From JAKVJE01 sp047722305 (GTDB lineage: Bacteria > Actinomycetota > Actinomycetes > Actinomycetales > Microbacteriaceae), in NCBI GenBank assembly GCA_047722305.1, contig JBDNYM010000003.1, positions 19,238-83,237 of the forward strand: a DNA stretch of 64,000 nt. The letters run 5' to 3'. The translations under genes and the position numbers were made by a program. Positions 1 to 9,307 of this stretch are shown piece after piece (within the stretch, counting starts at the first letter, position 1; every line of letters begins with the position of its first letter). Below the pieces are notes generated by a model. That model made no database searches. It saw nothing but the letters and a program-made list of their open reading frames with translations, and had not been told where the DNA came from.

Positions 1-4
1 CGTT

Positions 5-250
5 TCAGGGCAACACCTCCTGGCCGAACGCTTCAATGAAGATTCGGATGAGTTGAGTTGCGCGGACTTTGTCCAATTGGAGTGATTGGCTGCTCTTGGC
101 CTTCGTCTCTCGCATGTCGGATCCGAATGTGGATAAATGCAGGAACGCCTGTCCAGAGCCGGATCTGCCTTTCTGATAATAGCAGTCAGTTTCTGTTGGA
201 TGCTCTTTGATGACTTGAGTTCCCGGAATGAAATTACGTATGCGAGCCAT
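5..250 (-). CDS. small conserved protein of unknown function (81 aa)
   Basis: The protein opens MARIRNFIPGTQVIKEHPTE and has a conserved-looking middle (YLHLSTFGSD-type stretch, here FLHLSTFGSDMRETKAKSSQSLQLD). I recognise this pattern as a widespread small bacterial protein, often mislabelled in databases as a formyltransferase; its true role is unknown to me. I chose the ATG at 250 over an upstream in-frame ATG at 340 because a GAGGGAG ribosome site lies just before it and the extra N-terminal residues look like non-coding translation. The gene is complete, with its stop at 5-7. It stands alone at the edge of a gene-poor region. Confidence 0.6.
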   Translation of the reverse strand: MARIRNFIPGTQVIKEHPTETDCYYQKGRSGSGQAFLHLSTFGSDMRETKAKSSQSLQLDKVRATQLIRIFIEAFGQEVLP

Positions 251-2374
251 GGCTGCTCCCTCTTTGAGTGACTGACAGAAATGTACTCCTCGGTTTGCGG
301 AATCGGAGGGGTCTCTCGGTGATTCTAGTAGAGCATTCATATGTGTGTCATCAGTCTCAAGGTCTATTGGTGACGTTCAAGAATGGGCTGTTGTTATGAT
401 CGAGTTTGGAGTGTTCGGACTGAATCAGGTGGTCGAACTTGGCTCCGGATTGGACGTCGATCGGACGCTCTGTCGGGAATGGTACGGCGAGCATTCTTAG
501 CACACTAGGCACAGTGGTTGAGCGGCGATGCGGAGCTTTGTTCCCATTCGAGAGGTTCTCACACGACGGAGGTCAACCGATCAGGCCGAGCTTGCCTGAG
601 CGGTGGTAGGACCGTTCGACATAGGCCACGACAGGAAAACGAGGATCGGGTGGTTCAAAAAGCGCAGGTTGAGACCGTAGTGGGCTGCAGAAGGACCTTG
701 TCGTCGCGTCGTAGCCGTCCGGCACGGCTCAGCCAGCCAAACTTTGGAGTCGATGCGCGGCGAGGGAGGCCCGAAGTTTCCGGCCCTGAAATCGTGACCC
801 CTGTTCGTCCCATCCATGTAGCGAGTCATATCGTCAGGCCCCGCGGCCGTCACGATTACTTTGTGAACGGCGGGTGAGACCCGCAGTTGCGAGGTCGGTC
901 GATCAATCGACGATGAGCCCGGACAGAACGTTCTCTGCCGCCCGGTGACACGGTTTCTCTCATCTATGCTGTACGTGGCGCTATTATACAAATAACGGCT
1001 GGTCCGCGGGCGGGTCGGAACAGATGGCCTTCGGGTTCTTCAGACGAGGTGGTTGTCGTGAACCGATGACTTGGACGTCTTCCTCGGGCACCGCGTTTCA
1101 CAGGGAACACATTCATCATCCATTGACGGGCTCGACCCGCCCCGCTCGCCAAGTTGACGTTACTCTAGTCTTCTTGAGGACCTCATCGGATAGAAGAAGA
1201 ACCCGGCTCTGAACTCGCCGCAATGGGCGCTCGTCGGTCGATTCCGCATGCCAAGCTTTCTCCCAGGGCCGGGCTCTGCAGCCAGAACCAGTAGAATTGA
1301 TGGTCAAGGCTCAAAACACGGTATGAAACCAGGACGGAAACTGCATCAGCGGAAAGCTTGCTTGTCGGCTGGATCTACCTGTGCCATCAAAGCTTGTCCA
1401 GTGAAGTCGTGCTGCCGCGTGCCCAGAGGCTTCGTTCTGATATTTCAGCAGCCTCCTGCGGTGGTGTGGGTTCGGCATCAATACGAACTTCGCTCGTTCG
1501 TACTCGACCATTCGGCGTCTCTTGAGCGTGTCCGACCTGTCCAGTAATTCTGACACCAAACGCGACAACCGAAGTCACCATCAACTTGCTCGATCGGGAA
1601 CGGAAACAAGGCCTCAGAAGCAGGTACGTATGTTCGTAATGGGACTCATCGGGAACAGATTCAGTATGATGTCATTAATGAAACTGGCCAAACTGGTCTG
1701 GGTACACTGACACTGCGAGATCAAACAGTAGAGAGGTCCACTGAGTCAAGTCGATCAGCACTCACTCATGTCTTTAGATTGCACTGAGTCGGAAGGACGG
1801 ATAGCTGAGTGTGCTGGACACATGATGTGGTGAGACCCGCCTCGGGGTGGAGCACGCGACCTCGATGATTTTCGTCATTCCGTTGGGAAGTTGACGACGA
1901 ATGTGATCTACGCGTCGATCAGAGTGTACATGCAACTGATTGCCGTCAGTCGGAAGAGAAAATGACTAGAATCTGGCCTTCTTCTGCCAAGCGCGTGACA
2001 TTACTTAACGAGGCCATATCAATAAGACGAGACTGAACAGCATCCTCAGACGTCGGCGTCGCCTTTGACGAAATCCGCCCAGACGAATAGACACTCTCAG
2101 CTAGGTATGCAAGCGAGATCGTGGCATGTCGCGAGAATAGTGTAGTTCGAGGAATCAAGTGAGCGGGGACGCTCGGGCTGATACTCGGCGCGTTCAGTTT
2201 AGTTGTGAGGAAGTTGACCGAGATTGCGAGCGTGTCATGAGGTGATATACAAAGCAATAAAATGGAAATTCTCAACTGTACTGAGATGAAAGGTTCCAGA
2301 CCGTTCCGAACTTAGATCTGTCATTTCGCCGGTGATCGAACTTATCCATTCATTCAAGAATGAAGATTCCGATT
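251..2374. other. gene-poor stretch, probably decayed accessory DNA
   Basis: About 2.1 kb in which I find no supportable gene. Open frames are short, overlap on both strands, lack convincing ribosome sites and show no recognisable motif. Base use is visibly more A/T rich than in the metabolic regions further right. This is compatible with degraded mobile-element or prophage DNA, but nothing identifiable remains. Confidence 0.5.
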
Positions 2375-2980
2375 CTATAGGTTGCCTGTCAAGTGACGCA
2401 CTGCATCGCAAAAATTCCCGAAGGAAGGCGACGACGCGAGTGCCTCGGCCACGTTGATCAAGGACGAATACCTTGCTTGATCGACTGTCTCTGAATACAC
2501 ATTGTCTGTAGTGAGTTTCCTCAATAACTCTTTGGCTCCACGAATGGCCTCAGGATTGTCTGGCTTTACCGTGTCTACGGGGATTGACAGCTTGCCCCGC
2601 AATGAATTCAAACTTGCTAATATCCAAGCTTCGTATTCACGAACGGCGGGAACCACGCGCGTCGGTGTATCGCCCACGCACTTGAAGGCTCTGTCTTGAA
2701 GAGAGCGTTGCAGTTCCGAAGGATCGCTATCGTCAGTATCGAGGACGACAAGTATGCCCTGACAGCTTGGTGCCAAGAGTTGCAAAGCTCGCTCGAAGTC
2801 TGAGAATTTCTGATCGAATCGGCTTCGTTGAATCCTAAGCGGCCTCTTGTAAATAAGAATTTGTGGCTTTATAGAAAAGTGACCTGCTACCTTGAAAATG
2901 AGCTTAGGCAGGGCCTCGACCTCGCCGTGCCCTTCGACTATTGCACCTAAATGGAAGACATAGTCCTCATCTGATGGCAC
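2375..2980 (-). CDS. DUF4276 family protein (TOPRIM-like), partner of AAA ATPase
   Basis: 201 aa starting with GTG at 2980. The first base of that GTG is the last base of the upstream ATPase stop codon (TAGTG), so translation is probably coupled. Near the N-terminus VEGHGEVEALPKLI gives an E-x-x-x-E pattern, and residues around 97-102 (VVLDTDD) give a D-x-D pattern. Together these resemble the acidic metal site of TOPRIM-fold nucleases, which is why DUF4276 is thought to be TOPRIM related. Paired AAA ATPase and TOPRIM-type genes occur in anti-phage modules such as OLD/Gabija and PARIS. A nuclease or effector role here is inference. Codon use is less GC rich than the housekeeping genes, suggesting acquisition. 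Confidence 0.72.
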   Translation of the reverse strand: MPSDEDYVFHLGAIVEGHGEVEALPKLIFKVAGHFSIKPQILIYKRPLRIQRSRFDQKFSDFERALQLLAPSCQGILVVLDTDDSDPSELQRSLQDRAFKCVGDTPTRVVPAVREYEAWILASLNSLRGKLSIPVDTVKPDNPEAIRGAKELLRKLTTDNVYSETVDQARYSSLINVAEALASSPSFGNFCDAVRHLTGNL

Positions 2981-4152
2981 TAGAAGAGCCTCACACTTGT
3001 TTCGGAAGATGAGAACAGATCTGGCGTGATCTGTTCGAGGCGAAGAAGCTCACCAACTGAGTATAAGTTCTTGCGAACTGCTTCACGGGATGCGTGGTCG
3101 AGTGGGCCCATCTCGGTTGCACCTCTCTGCGATTGAACCGCAATAATGTGGGTTCCGTCTAGATCGGGATGATCTAGCAGATCTGGGCTATGAGTCGTGA
3201 GGATTAACTGATGATGTTCTCCAGCCTCAAGAAGGGCATCCATAAGCCGGCGAGCAGCGCCCGGATGAATTGCGGTTTCGGGTTCTTCGATGGTAATGAG
3301 AGGCGAGTGTTGTTGGAAAGCTGCGATCAGAACACATAGAGCTCTTAATGTTCCATCAGAGACGGACGCGGCTGGAAACTTCCAGAGTCCGGATGAACCT
3401 TTTACATCTTGTCCAAATTCAATAGTTGATTGTGGGCCATATTGCCGGTATCGAACTGTATGTATTCCAGGTACGACTGACGCGAGATAAGATTCGACCC
3501 TCTCTAGGATTTTCGGGGTTGAATCCATCATCTCTCTGACGACGGACCCGATGTTCGCACCGTTTTCGAACAGATGAAGGCCAACGTCCGGGTTCTGCAG
3601 CTTGCGAACCTCGGCAGGCGAGAAACTATAAAAAGACATTGCAGTGAGGTTTTCAACTGCAGCGCTATAACCTGGAAAGCCCGCGAGAAGAGGCAGTAGT
3701 AGGGCATTCGGTGCGGCTGGTATGAGAGATAGCCTATTGTCTCGTGAGATAACGACGTCGTCTTGTCGATCAAAAGAGCTGAATAGCTGAAAGTCCCGTT
3801 CGACCTTACACAGCTCGCGCTGAACCTCGAATGCTCCATTCTTCCGTGCTGCGATTTGAAACGCATACGTGAAGTTGAACGTGTCTATTGAAAATTCTAG
3901 TCGAATGCCAAAATGCGTAGGATGCCCAGTACTGCGCCGTCGGACCTCATCTATACCTCCGCGCTCTTGGATGGCATTTTGAAGGTTCGTCTGTAGAGCG
4001 TCTCGTACAAAGCGCATTGCGTCTAGGAAATTGGATTTTCCTGATCCGTTTGGGCCCACTAACAGACAGAATGACTTAAGCGAGATGTCGCACTGTTTGA
4101 TAGACTTATAATTTTTGAGCACGACACGAGAAATGAATGGAGACACTGACAT
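2980..4152 (-). CDS. AAA family ATPase (AAA_21, SMC/OLD-like)
   Basis: 390 aa from the ATG at 4152 (a GGGG-rich site precedes it; an in-frame ATG at 4212 would add an unlikely 20-residue leader). The N-terminus reads SRVVLKNYKSIKQCDISL followed by Walker A GPNGSGKSN (about residues 33-41), typical of RecF/SMC-like AAA_21 proteins. Near the C-terminus LITIEEPETAIHPGAA is the Walker B and D-loop, and LILTTHSPDLLDH the switch histidine region. Such ATPases act as sensors or clamps paired with a nuclease partner. Here the partner is the DUF4276 gene, which begins on the stop codon of this gene. The pair has no cas, modification or other obvious partner beside it. Confidence 0.8.
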   Translation of the reverse strand: MSVSPFISRVVLKNYKSIKQCDISLKSFCLLVGPNGSGKSNFLDAMRFVRDALQTNLQNAIQERGGIDEVRRRSTGHPTHFGIRLEFSIDTFNFTYAFQIAARKNGAFEVQRELCKVERDFQLFSSFDRQDDVVISRDNRLSLIPAAPNALLLPLLAGFPGYSAAVENLTAMSFYSFSPAEVRKLQNPDVGLHLFENGANIGSVVREMMDSTPKILERVESYLASVVPGIHTVRYRQYGPQSTIEFGQDVKGSSGLWKFPAASVSDGTLRALCVLIAAFQQHSPLITIEEPETAIHPGAARRLMDALLEAGEHHQLILTTHSPDLLDHPDLDGTHIIAVQSQRGATEMGPLDHASREAVRKNLYSVGELLRLEQITPDLFSSSETSVRLF

Positions 4153-4349
4153 TTTTCCCCACATACTGGTTTGGAGTCGATGGCACACCGGGATGAACTG
4201 TTGGTCCCGCAACAGTATAGTCGCTCACGAGTTGCAGGTGGCTGTGCCTGGTGATCGCTGGATTTCCACCTGTGCGTTGATCCGGGAGCTGTGAATCCGA
4301 GTTGAACTTTCCCTCGGCGTTAAAAGTGATCCTGGTTTGGTCTAGGCGT

Positions 4350-4500
4350 GCTTCCCTGTGAGCGGGCTGGGACGCCGGTGCCGCTGATGCTGGCGTGGGG
4401 CGCTTGAAGGTTGTAGCGGTGGAACCAGGCCCGGGGGCTCGCGCGGCTTCGCTGGTGTAGGGCGTCGTGTCGATTGACTTGCTGGCGGGGGCGAAGTTGA
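4350..4500 (-). pseudogene. decayed IS481-type transposase C-terminal fragment
   Basis: In one minus frame the translation contains TTPYTSEAARA (about 4470-4436). In another frame, immediately after, it continues AWFHRYNLQAPHASISGTG (about 4430-4370). Joined across a frameshift these match the end of IS481-family integrase-type transposases, whose consensus is roughly PYTSEA...A(W)LH.YN..RPHSALGG.P. No N-terminal DDE half is recognisable nearby, so this is a dead fragment. The 4213-5013 interval otherwise holds no supportable gene. Confidence 0.55.
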
Positions 4501-5013
4501 AGCATTTGGCCCTGCCACACACGCGGACCTGGGCGATGGCGAGTCGACTGTCGGCGAGTGCTCCGCGGGGACCGGAGTCTTGGCGGACGAGGGGACGGGT
4601 AGCCCAGTGGAACGGCAGTCGCCGGTGTCGGCGTCCAGGGATGCGTCCGGCCGTTCGCCGGTAGCTTAGCGCGCAACGCCTCCATCGCTCTACGGTACTG
4701 TCGAGTTCCCGACAGATCGCTACGGACGAGCCTTCACAGAGGTAAGTCGCGAAGTAATTGACCATCTCGTTGCGTCCGGCACCAGCGTCGAAATCACCAT
4801 CGACATTCAAGTCACGCGTGCCGGTGATTTTACCGAGGCAGACGCCCGTGCAATCAGCGAGAATACGGTGACATTGAAGTTCCAGGACCAAGGATTCGCT
4901 GATGAGTAGAGCCTGCAGTACGCACACGGTAATGAATCCCAGCGGTGCGCTGGAAGTGTCTGACTCGTAGACCTCGGCCCACCGCTCATTCCATGTCGGT
5001 GGCTCCTGGAACC

Positions 5014-6060
5014 ATGAGCCACATGGAACAGACATACATTGGTGATATCGCCACGGCAGGGGAGACGAACCGGCGGCTGTTCACGGCGATCGGTGGGTAT
5101 CTCCACCACGGGCACATCGGTTTTGCTGCGGATCACACGGGTGTATCTCGTAGTGAACTCGTCACGGGCATCGCGATCGTGTTCTTGCAGGCACGCGGCA
5201 AACTCGATGAGGCAGCACACCGATACGGCGCCAGGTACACCCGCGCAGAGGTTGCCAGTATCGTCAAACAGATCCATCACGGCGTTCCGCTGCCCGCGAT
5301 CGCTGAGCGTTTGGGGCGCAATCAACTCGGGGTCGCGTGGAAGGCACTTGACCAGCCCGAAGTACTCGCTTTGCTGAGGGAGAGAAGGGTGCCGCTCGCG
5401 CCCATGGCGCTGGTGTGGCTCGCGCTCGCCAGATGGGGCTTCGCCCTGGCTGGCGACGACACCGCCACAGGGTGCATCAGTGTCGAGGAACTCCTCGACC
5501 CTGACCTGCGCACGTTGCTGGACGGGCGGCCCGGGAGAGATACCCCGACGGCCGACGACGCTGCCGAGTTCGCCAATGCCGCCATCCGTGATGAGCCGCT
5601 CGGGACCCTCGGCATCTGGGTCGATCTGCAGCGTATGAGCGAGCGGCCCCACTGGTACTCGCGGAAAACCGTCCCGAAGATGGACGTGAAAGTCCATGTG
5701 CTCGCCGGGAAATGGGCACTGGACGGAGCGATCGGCGCCTTCACCGAACCAGGGCCCGAGAGCGGTTCGGCCGTCGTCTTCGACGCCATCGACCGGCAGT
5801 ACCTGACTCCCAGCCACGTGTTGCATCCAGCCAATGTCTTCACCAATGTGCCGCGTGCGATCGTCCGATCGGAGATCACCACGGAAGAACACCTCGGGGC
5901 GCCCTTCTGGCCAGAGAATGATCCCCTCGATCCGCGCAGGGAGCAGCGCATCATCGACGGGCTTGTTGAGGGGCGGCACGCCCTCCAACGGACGCTGCCC
6001 GTCTTTATCGTGATCGGAGGAAAACAGGATCGGGCACGCCGCATGCTCAACCGGGGGTGA
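5014..6060 (+). CDS. unknown protein, first gene of the Wadjet-linked operon
   Basis: About 348 aa; I do not recognise the family. The start is uncertain: ATGs at 4993, 5014 and 5023 are all in frame and none has a strong ribosome site. Around residues 70-105 the stretch RYTRAEVASIVKQIHHGVPLPAIAERLGRNQLGVAWK has the shape of a helix-turn-helix, which suggests DNA binding or regulation. The C-terminal half is rich in hydrophobic beta-like segments, with no catalytic motif I can name. The stop overlaps the start of the next open frame (GTGA), and the following genes run on to jetABCD, so it may be the first gene of a long defence operon. Confidence 0.6.
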   Translation: MSHMEQTYIGDIATAGETNRRLFTAIGGYLHHGHIGFAADHTGVSRSELVTGIAIVFLQARGKLDEAAHRYGARYTRAEVASIVKQIHHGVPLPAIAERLGRNQLGVAWKALDQPEVLALLRERRVPLAPMALVWLALARWGFALAGDDTATGCISVEELLDPDLRTLLDGRPGRDTPTADDAAEFANAAIRDEPLGTLGIWVDLQRMSERPHWYSRKTVPKMDVKVHVLAGKWALDGAIGAFTEPGPESGSAVVFDAIDRQYLTPSHVLHPANVFTNVPRAIVRSEITTEEHLGAPFWPENDPLDPRREQRIIDGLVEGRHALQRTLPVFIVIGGKQDRARRMLNRG

Positions 6061-6769
6061 CCGTACGGACCCGCGGGTCCCGAGGCGCGGCGGCCAGCCT
6101 GGTCCGGTGGGTCGCAGCTCGGGGCGGCTGCCACGCTGCTGCGGCCGAGATCTTGATGGGCCGCGGGCACCGGGTGCGGCTGCCCGTTGAGCACCAGGGG
6201 CCTCACATCGGGGCGCCCGCGAGTACCTCGGCGTCATTGGCGCTCAACCTGGAGGGCTCGTCCACCCATCTGCCGAATTCGATACGGACTGGCTGCGGTG
6301 GGACGTTCCAGCAGACCTTGAGATCATGGACCTGGCGACAGATGGGGCCGGAGTGCGCATCGGCATGTCCCTCGAAGGTCCGCTGATCGGCGATGCCCAC
6401 CAGTACGTGCGCTTCGAGATCAATCCGAGTGGGGGCAGAGCTGGTGGCACCACGGAGATGACGCTGACAGCGACAGTGCCGGGGCTTGCTGAGGATCGTC
6501 AGCCGGCCGGAGTGGAAGGCGTCGTCCAGTTTGGGAAAAGTCCTGAGGCCAGGCGACGCGTTTCCGACGATCTCATGCAACAGAATCCTCCCGTCGTGTT
6601 CTGGCTCACGGGATCGCCGTCGGCAGCGTCCGGCGAGCCGGCCGCGGTCGGCGCAGCAGACGCCGGACTTGCCTCGGCAGACGAACTCTCCACCGCAGTG
6701 CTGGCGACCACGCCGTGGGCGTGGCACACCTTCGACGAGGTCGAGGCGCCGCCGGGATCCGAAGCATAG
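6057..6769 (+). pseudogene. unknown gene with an apparent frameshift
   Basis: Coding begins with GTG at 6057, overlapping the previous stop as GTGA. It reads sensibly in that frame to about 6190-6215. From there a different frame is open (in-frame stop at 6188-6190, then open to 6769) and encodes REYLGVIGAQPGG, then EFDTDWLRWDVPADLEIMDL, ending WAWHTFDEVEAPPGSEA. The second frame has no ATG, GTG or TTG until the ATG at 6326, yet looks coding well before it. A single frameshift near 6190-6220 would join both halves into a protein of about 236 aa. Possible causes are mutation, sequencing error or programmed frameshifting. The family is unrecognised. Confidence 0.5.
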
Positions 6770-6778
6770 GCTGGCGGC

Positions 6779-7702
6779 ATGGCTCTCGAAACGGACGGCT
6801 CGCCAGACCCCTCCGCGAAACGCGATACGAGCGAGGCACCTGGCGGAGCAGCGTCCCGCCGCGACACGATCCGATCATTCGCCTGGTTCGGGTATACGGG
6901 CGACGAGTGGATCAGTGATCCCGCAGAACTGTCCCGACGAGCGTGGGCGGAACCGTTGGCCGTGCTCGCCGAACTCGCCGAGGATGAGGACTGGACCGGC
7001 GCGGCTCCAGGAGGCGCGCAGCTTCCTATTCTGGATCGCTACGTGCGCGCGACGTACCACCGGCTGGTAGCTGAGGACAAAATCGCGACGTCCGACGGCG
7101 GCGCCTTCGCAGCCCTCAACACCGGCCTGCTGACGCCGTACGCAGAGGAGATCTTCGGGCTCTTCGCGCGCAACGACCACCCGGGTGCGCAGCCCTGGAA
7201 GTTCGTGCGCTGGGCGACCGAATCCGACCGCGACATCCTCGCGAACTTCCCCGCGCCGCCGCGGATGGCCGTCTATATCCGCTCCACCGCCGACCTCGTG
7301 TACGACGTGGACCGGCCCATCAAGCTCGCCTACGAGCACATCATCGGCGACAACCTGGGGCGGTTCCCCCGCGAGCTGGCCGAGCACCCCGTCCAGGCGC
7401 GCCAGGCCCTCGACGCAGCCGTGGCGTTCACTCTGAAGCGGGCGCGGCGCAACTACAAGACCATCGTGCCCCAGTGGTACGCGCACTTCGAGGAGCCCGG
7501 GTTCTTCCTGCCACTGGCCCTGACCGGCCGGGATGCGGCCGATCTCGCGCTCGTCGTCTCCGCGGTCGGCGACGGCGTCTACCGCGGCAACACAGTGTTC
7601 ACCCTCGACATGGCTTACCTGCCGGCACGACTCGTGGCCCGCCCCGACTCCGACTGGCTGCGGCCGCAGGTTGCGCCGGCCGACGCCGACGGTGAGGGGT
7701 GA
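6779..7702 (+). CDS. DUF3825 domain protein
   Basis: 307 aa. The C-terminal part (FLPLALTGRDAADLALVVS, then GNTVFTLDMAYLPARLVARP and DSDWL) matches the DUF3825 signature, whose conserved end is a TLDMAY..ARL...SDWL pattern. In other bacteria DUF3825 is found with LOTUS/OST-HTH or NYN-type domains, so a nucleic-acid-related role is likely, but no activity is established that I know of. The gene starts 9 nt after the previous reading frame ends, and its stop sits beside the start of a 48-aa ORF coupled to jetA. That places it in the same transcription unit as Wadjet. Confidence 0.75.
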   Translation: MALETDGSPDPSAKRDTSEAPGGAASRRDTIRSFAWFGYTGDEWISDPAELSRRAWAEPLAVLAELAEDEDWTGAAPGGAQLPILDRYVRATYHRLVAEDKIATSDGGAFAALNTGLLTPYAEEIFGLFARNDHPGAQPWKFVRWATESDRDILANFPAPPRMAVYIRSTADLVYDVDRPIKLAYEHIIGDNLGRFPRELAEHPVQARQALDAAVAFTLKRARRNYKTIVPQWYAHFEEPGFFLPLALTGRDAADLALVVSAVGDGVYRGNTVFTLDMAYLPARLVARPDSDWLRPQVAPADADGEG

Positions 7703-7703
7703 A

Positions 7704-7850
7704 GTGAGCTCCGTGTGCGATGAAGAGCATGGCTTGTCAGCTCCGCAGATGAGCGGCGCAGAGATGCTCCTTGCACAGATCTTCGCGGATTATGACGACG
7801 GGTACGTGCCGCCAAAGATGTCGGTGCCTGCCATTACGCTCAAGCCATGA
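7704..7850 (+). CDS. 48-aa ORF coupled to jetA
   Basis: GTG start at 7704 (an alternative GTG at 7692 overlaps the DUF3825 stop), with a GAGGGGTGA purine run just upstream. The product contains SAPQMSGAEMLLAQIFADYD and ends PPKMSVPAITLKP. Its TGA overlaps the jetA start as ATGA, the same coupling used between jetA/jetB, jetB/jetC and jetC/jetD, which is the main reason to believe it is translated. It is not part of the known JetABCD set and I recognise no family. It could be a small cofactor, an inhibitor or only a coupling leader. Confidence 0.5.
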   Translation: MSSVCDEEHGLSAPQMSGAEMLLAQIFADYDDGYVPPKMSVPAITLKP

Positions 7851-9307
7851 CCACGTTGAGCCAGGCGCTGAGCTTTCAGCGTGTGCTACGCGAAAGCGCC
7901 GCAATGAGGCTGTTGCGTGCTGGCAGCGTCGCTGTTGCGGCAGGAACATTGGCCACGTACTTGGCGTCTCCGCCTGGTGTCCGAATGGCTACGGATGATT
8001 TGCACGAACGGCTCGACGCGGATCTCGAAGAGTTGCGTCCGCATTTCGATCTGACAGACAAGACCGCCAAAGCTTGGTGTGACGACTGGCGCGCGGCCGG
8101 CTTCTTGATTCGCCGACCGGCCACGCGATCAAGGGGGGAGACGTATGAGCTCTCGTCCGGCGCTCTCGCCGCAATACGTATGCTGGAGCAACTTGCCCAG
8201 CCAGCCTCCACGGTCACTGAGTCCCGGCTGGTCGCGCTTGCCGAGGCGCTCCGGCGACTCGCCGTCGACACTGATCCGGATGTCTCACGCCGTATTGAAG
8301 CTCTCCAACAGGAGCGGGCTCTCCTTGACGAGCGGATCCAGGCACTGCGCAGTGGAGAACTCGACGTCTTGGATGACCGGGCTGCGACTGAACGTACGGA
8401 CGACGTCTTGCTTCAAGCACAGAGTCTGCCTACCGACTTCGCGCGAGTCCGAGCACGTTTCGAGGAGCTGAATCGCGAACTTCGTGCGAACATTCTGACG
8501 ACCGATGCCACACAGACCCACGTGCTTGATGAGGTGTTCGAGGGCGTCGACCTGATCGCTTCATCCGATGAAGGGCGCACGTTCGGTGCGTTCACTGCGT
8601 TGTTGCGCGACCCAGAGCGATCTGCCCGTATCGACGCCGACGTCACAGCGATTCTCTCGCGCGACTTCGCCATCCAGCTGGATTCTGGGACGCGCCGATC
8701 CCTGCGTACGCTCATGCGTGAACTCAAGGCAGGAAGTCGGGAAGTCGAGCAGACGCTGACTGAGTTCGCCCGTGGGCTGCGCCGATACGTCATTTCCCAG
8801 GAGTTTCAGCGTGACAGGGCGTTGCGCGACCAACTTCGTTCGGTCCTGGCCTTGGCGCAACAGGCCAGCTGTCACACCAAGCCCTATGCCGACATGGGAT
8901 TCGCCCTTGAGCTCTCAAGCATGCAGCTCACCAGTGTGGGAGAAATCACTCCATGTGACCCATCCGATTTTGACGCTGGCGGAAGTCTTCCCGATGCGGA
9001 GTCCGCTCATATCGATCTTGAAGAACTGGCCGCCATCGCGAGAGAGAGCGACATCGACTTCGATGAGCTCTGTGCCGCGGTCGATGAAACCGTCTCGAGG
9101 AGTGGCCCTTGTACGGTTGGCGAAGTTCTGTCTGCTCACCCGGCAACTCAGGGCATTGCCAGCGTGGTCGGGCTGCTTTCTCTCGCGAGTCGTTATGGCG
9201 CCATCGATTCTGATCGCGAGGAGAGCCTCGTCTGGCACGGCACGGACGGGGTAGTTCGCAGCGCCTGTGTCACCGTCCATCGCTTTGTCGAGAGGATCGA
9301 ACTATGA
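7847..9307 (+). CDS. jetA: Wadjet anti-plasmid protein JetA (DUF3375)
   Basis: 486 aa. The N-terminus (LSFQRVLRESAAMRLLRAGS...) and overall helical, charged makeup match DUF3375, the JetA kleisin-like subunit of Wadjet. In characterised Wadjet systems JetA, JetB and the SMC-like JetC form a loop-extruding motor, and JetD cuts the small circular DNA it reels in. The central part, about residues 150-330, is rich in E/R/L and probably helical. The ATGA overlaps on both sides support strict co-translation with the 48-aa ORF and jetB. The gene is intact, but the system is compromised by the insertion in jetC. Confidence 0.88.
   Translation: MTTLSQALSFQRVLRESAAMRLLRAGSVAVAAGTLATYLASPPGVRMATDDLHERLDADLEELRPHFDLTDKTAKAWCDDWRAAGFLIRRPATRSRGETYELSSGALAAIRMLEQLAQPASTVTESRLVALAEALRRLAVDTDPDVSRRIEALQQERALLDERIQALRSGELDVLDDRAATERTDDVLLQAQSLPTDFARVRARFEELNRELRANILTTDATQTHVLDEVFEGVDLIASSDEGRTFGAFTALLRDPERSARIDADVTAILSRDFAIQLDSGTRRSLRTLMRELKAGSREVEQTLTEFARGLRRYVISQEFQRDRALRDQLRSVLALAQQASCHTKPYADMGFALELSSMQLTSVGEITPCDPSDFDAGGSLPDAESAHIDLEELAAIARESDIDFDELCAAVDETVSRSGPCTVGEVLSAHPATQGIASVVGLLSLASRYGAIDSDREESLVWHGTDGVVRSACVTVHRFVERIEL

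Noticed and set aside
518..1568. Several 60-136-codon frames on both strands in the left gene-poor region
   Set aside because: They overlap each other, lack ribosome sites and show no recognisable motifs.
1946..2275. 109-codon minus-strand frame
   Set aside because: No ribosome site and no family resemblance; the sequence looks like translated non-coding DNA, though it cannot be formally excluded.
4807..6237. 476-codon minus-strand open frame opposite the 5014-6060 gene
   Set aside because: Composition is Arg/Pro/Gly-heavy as in antisense of GC-rich genes, there is no motif, and the plus strand shows better protein character and operon overlaps.
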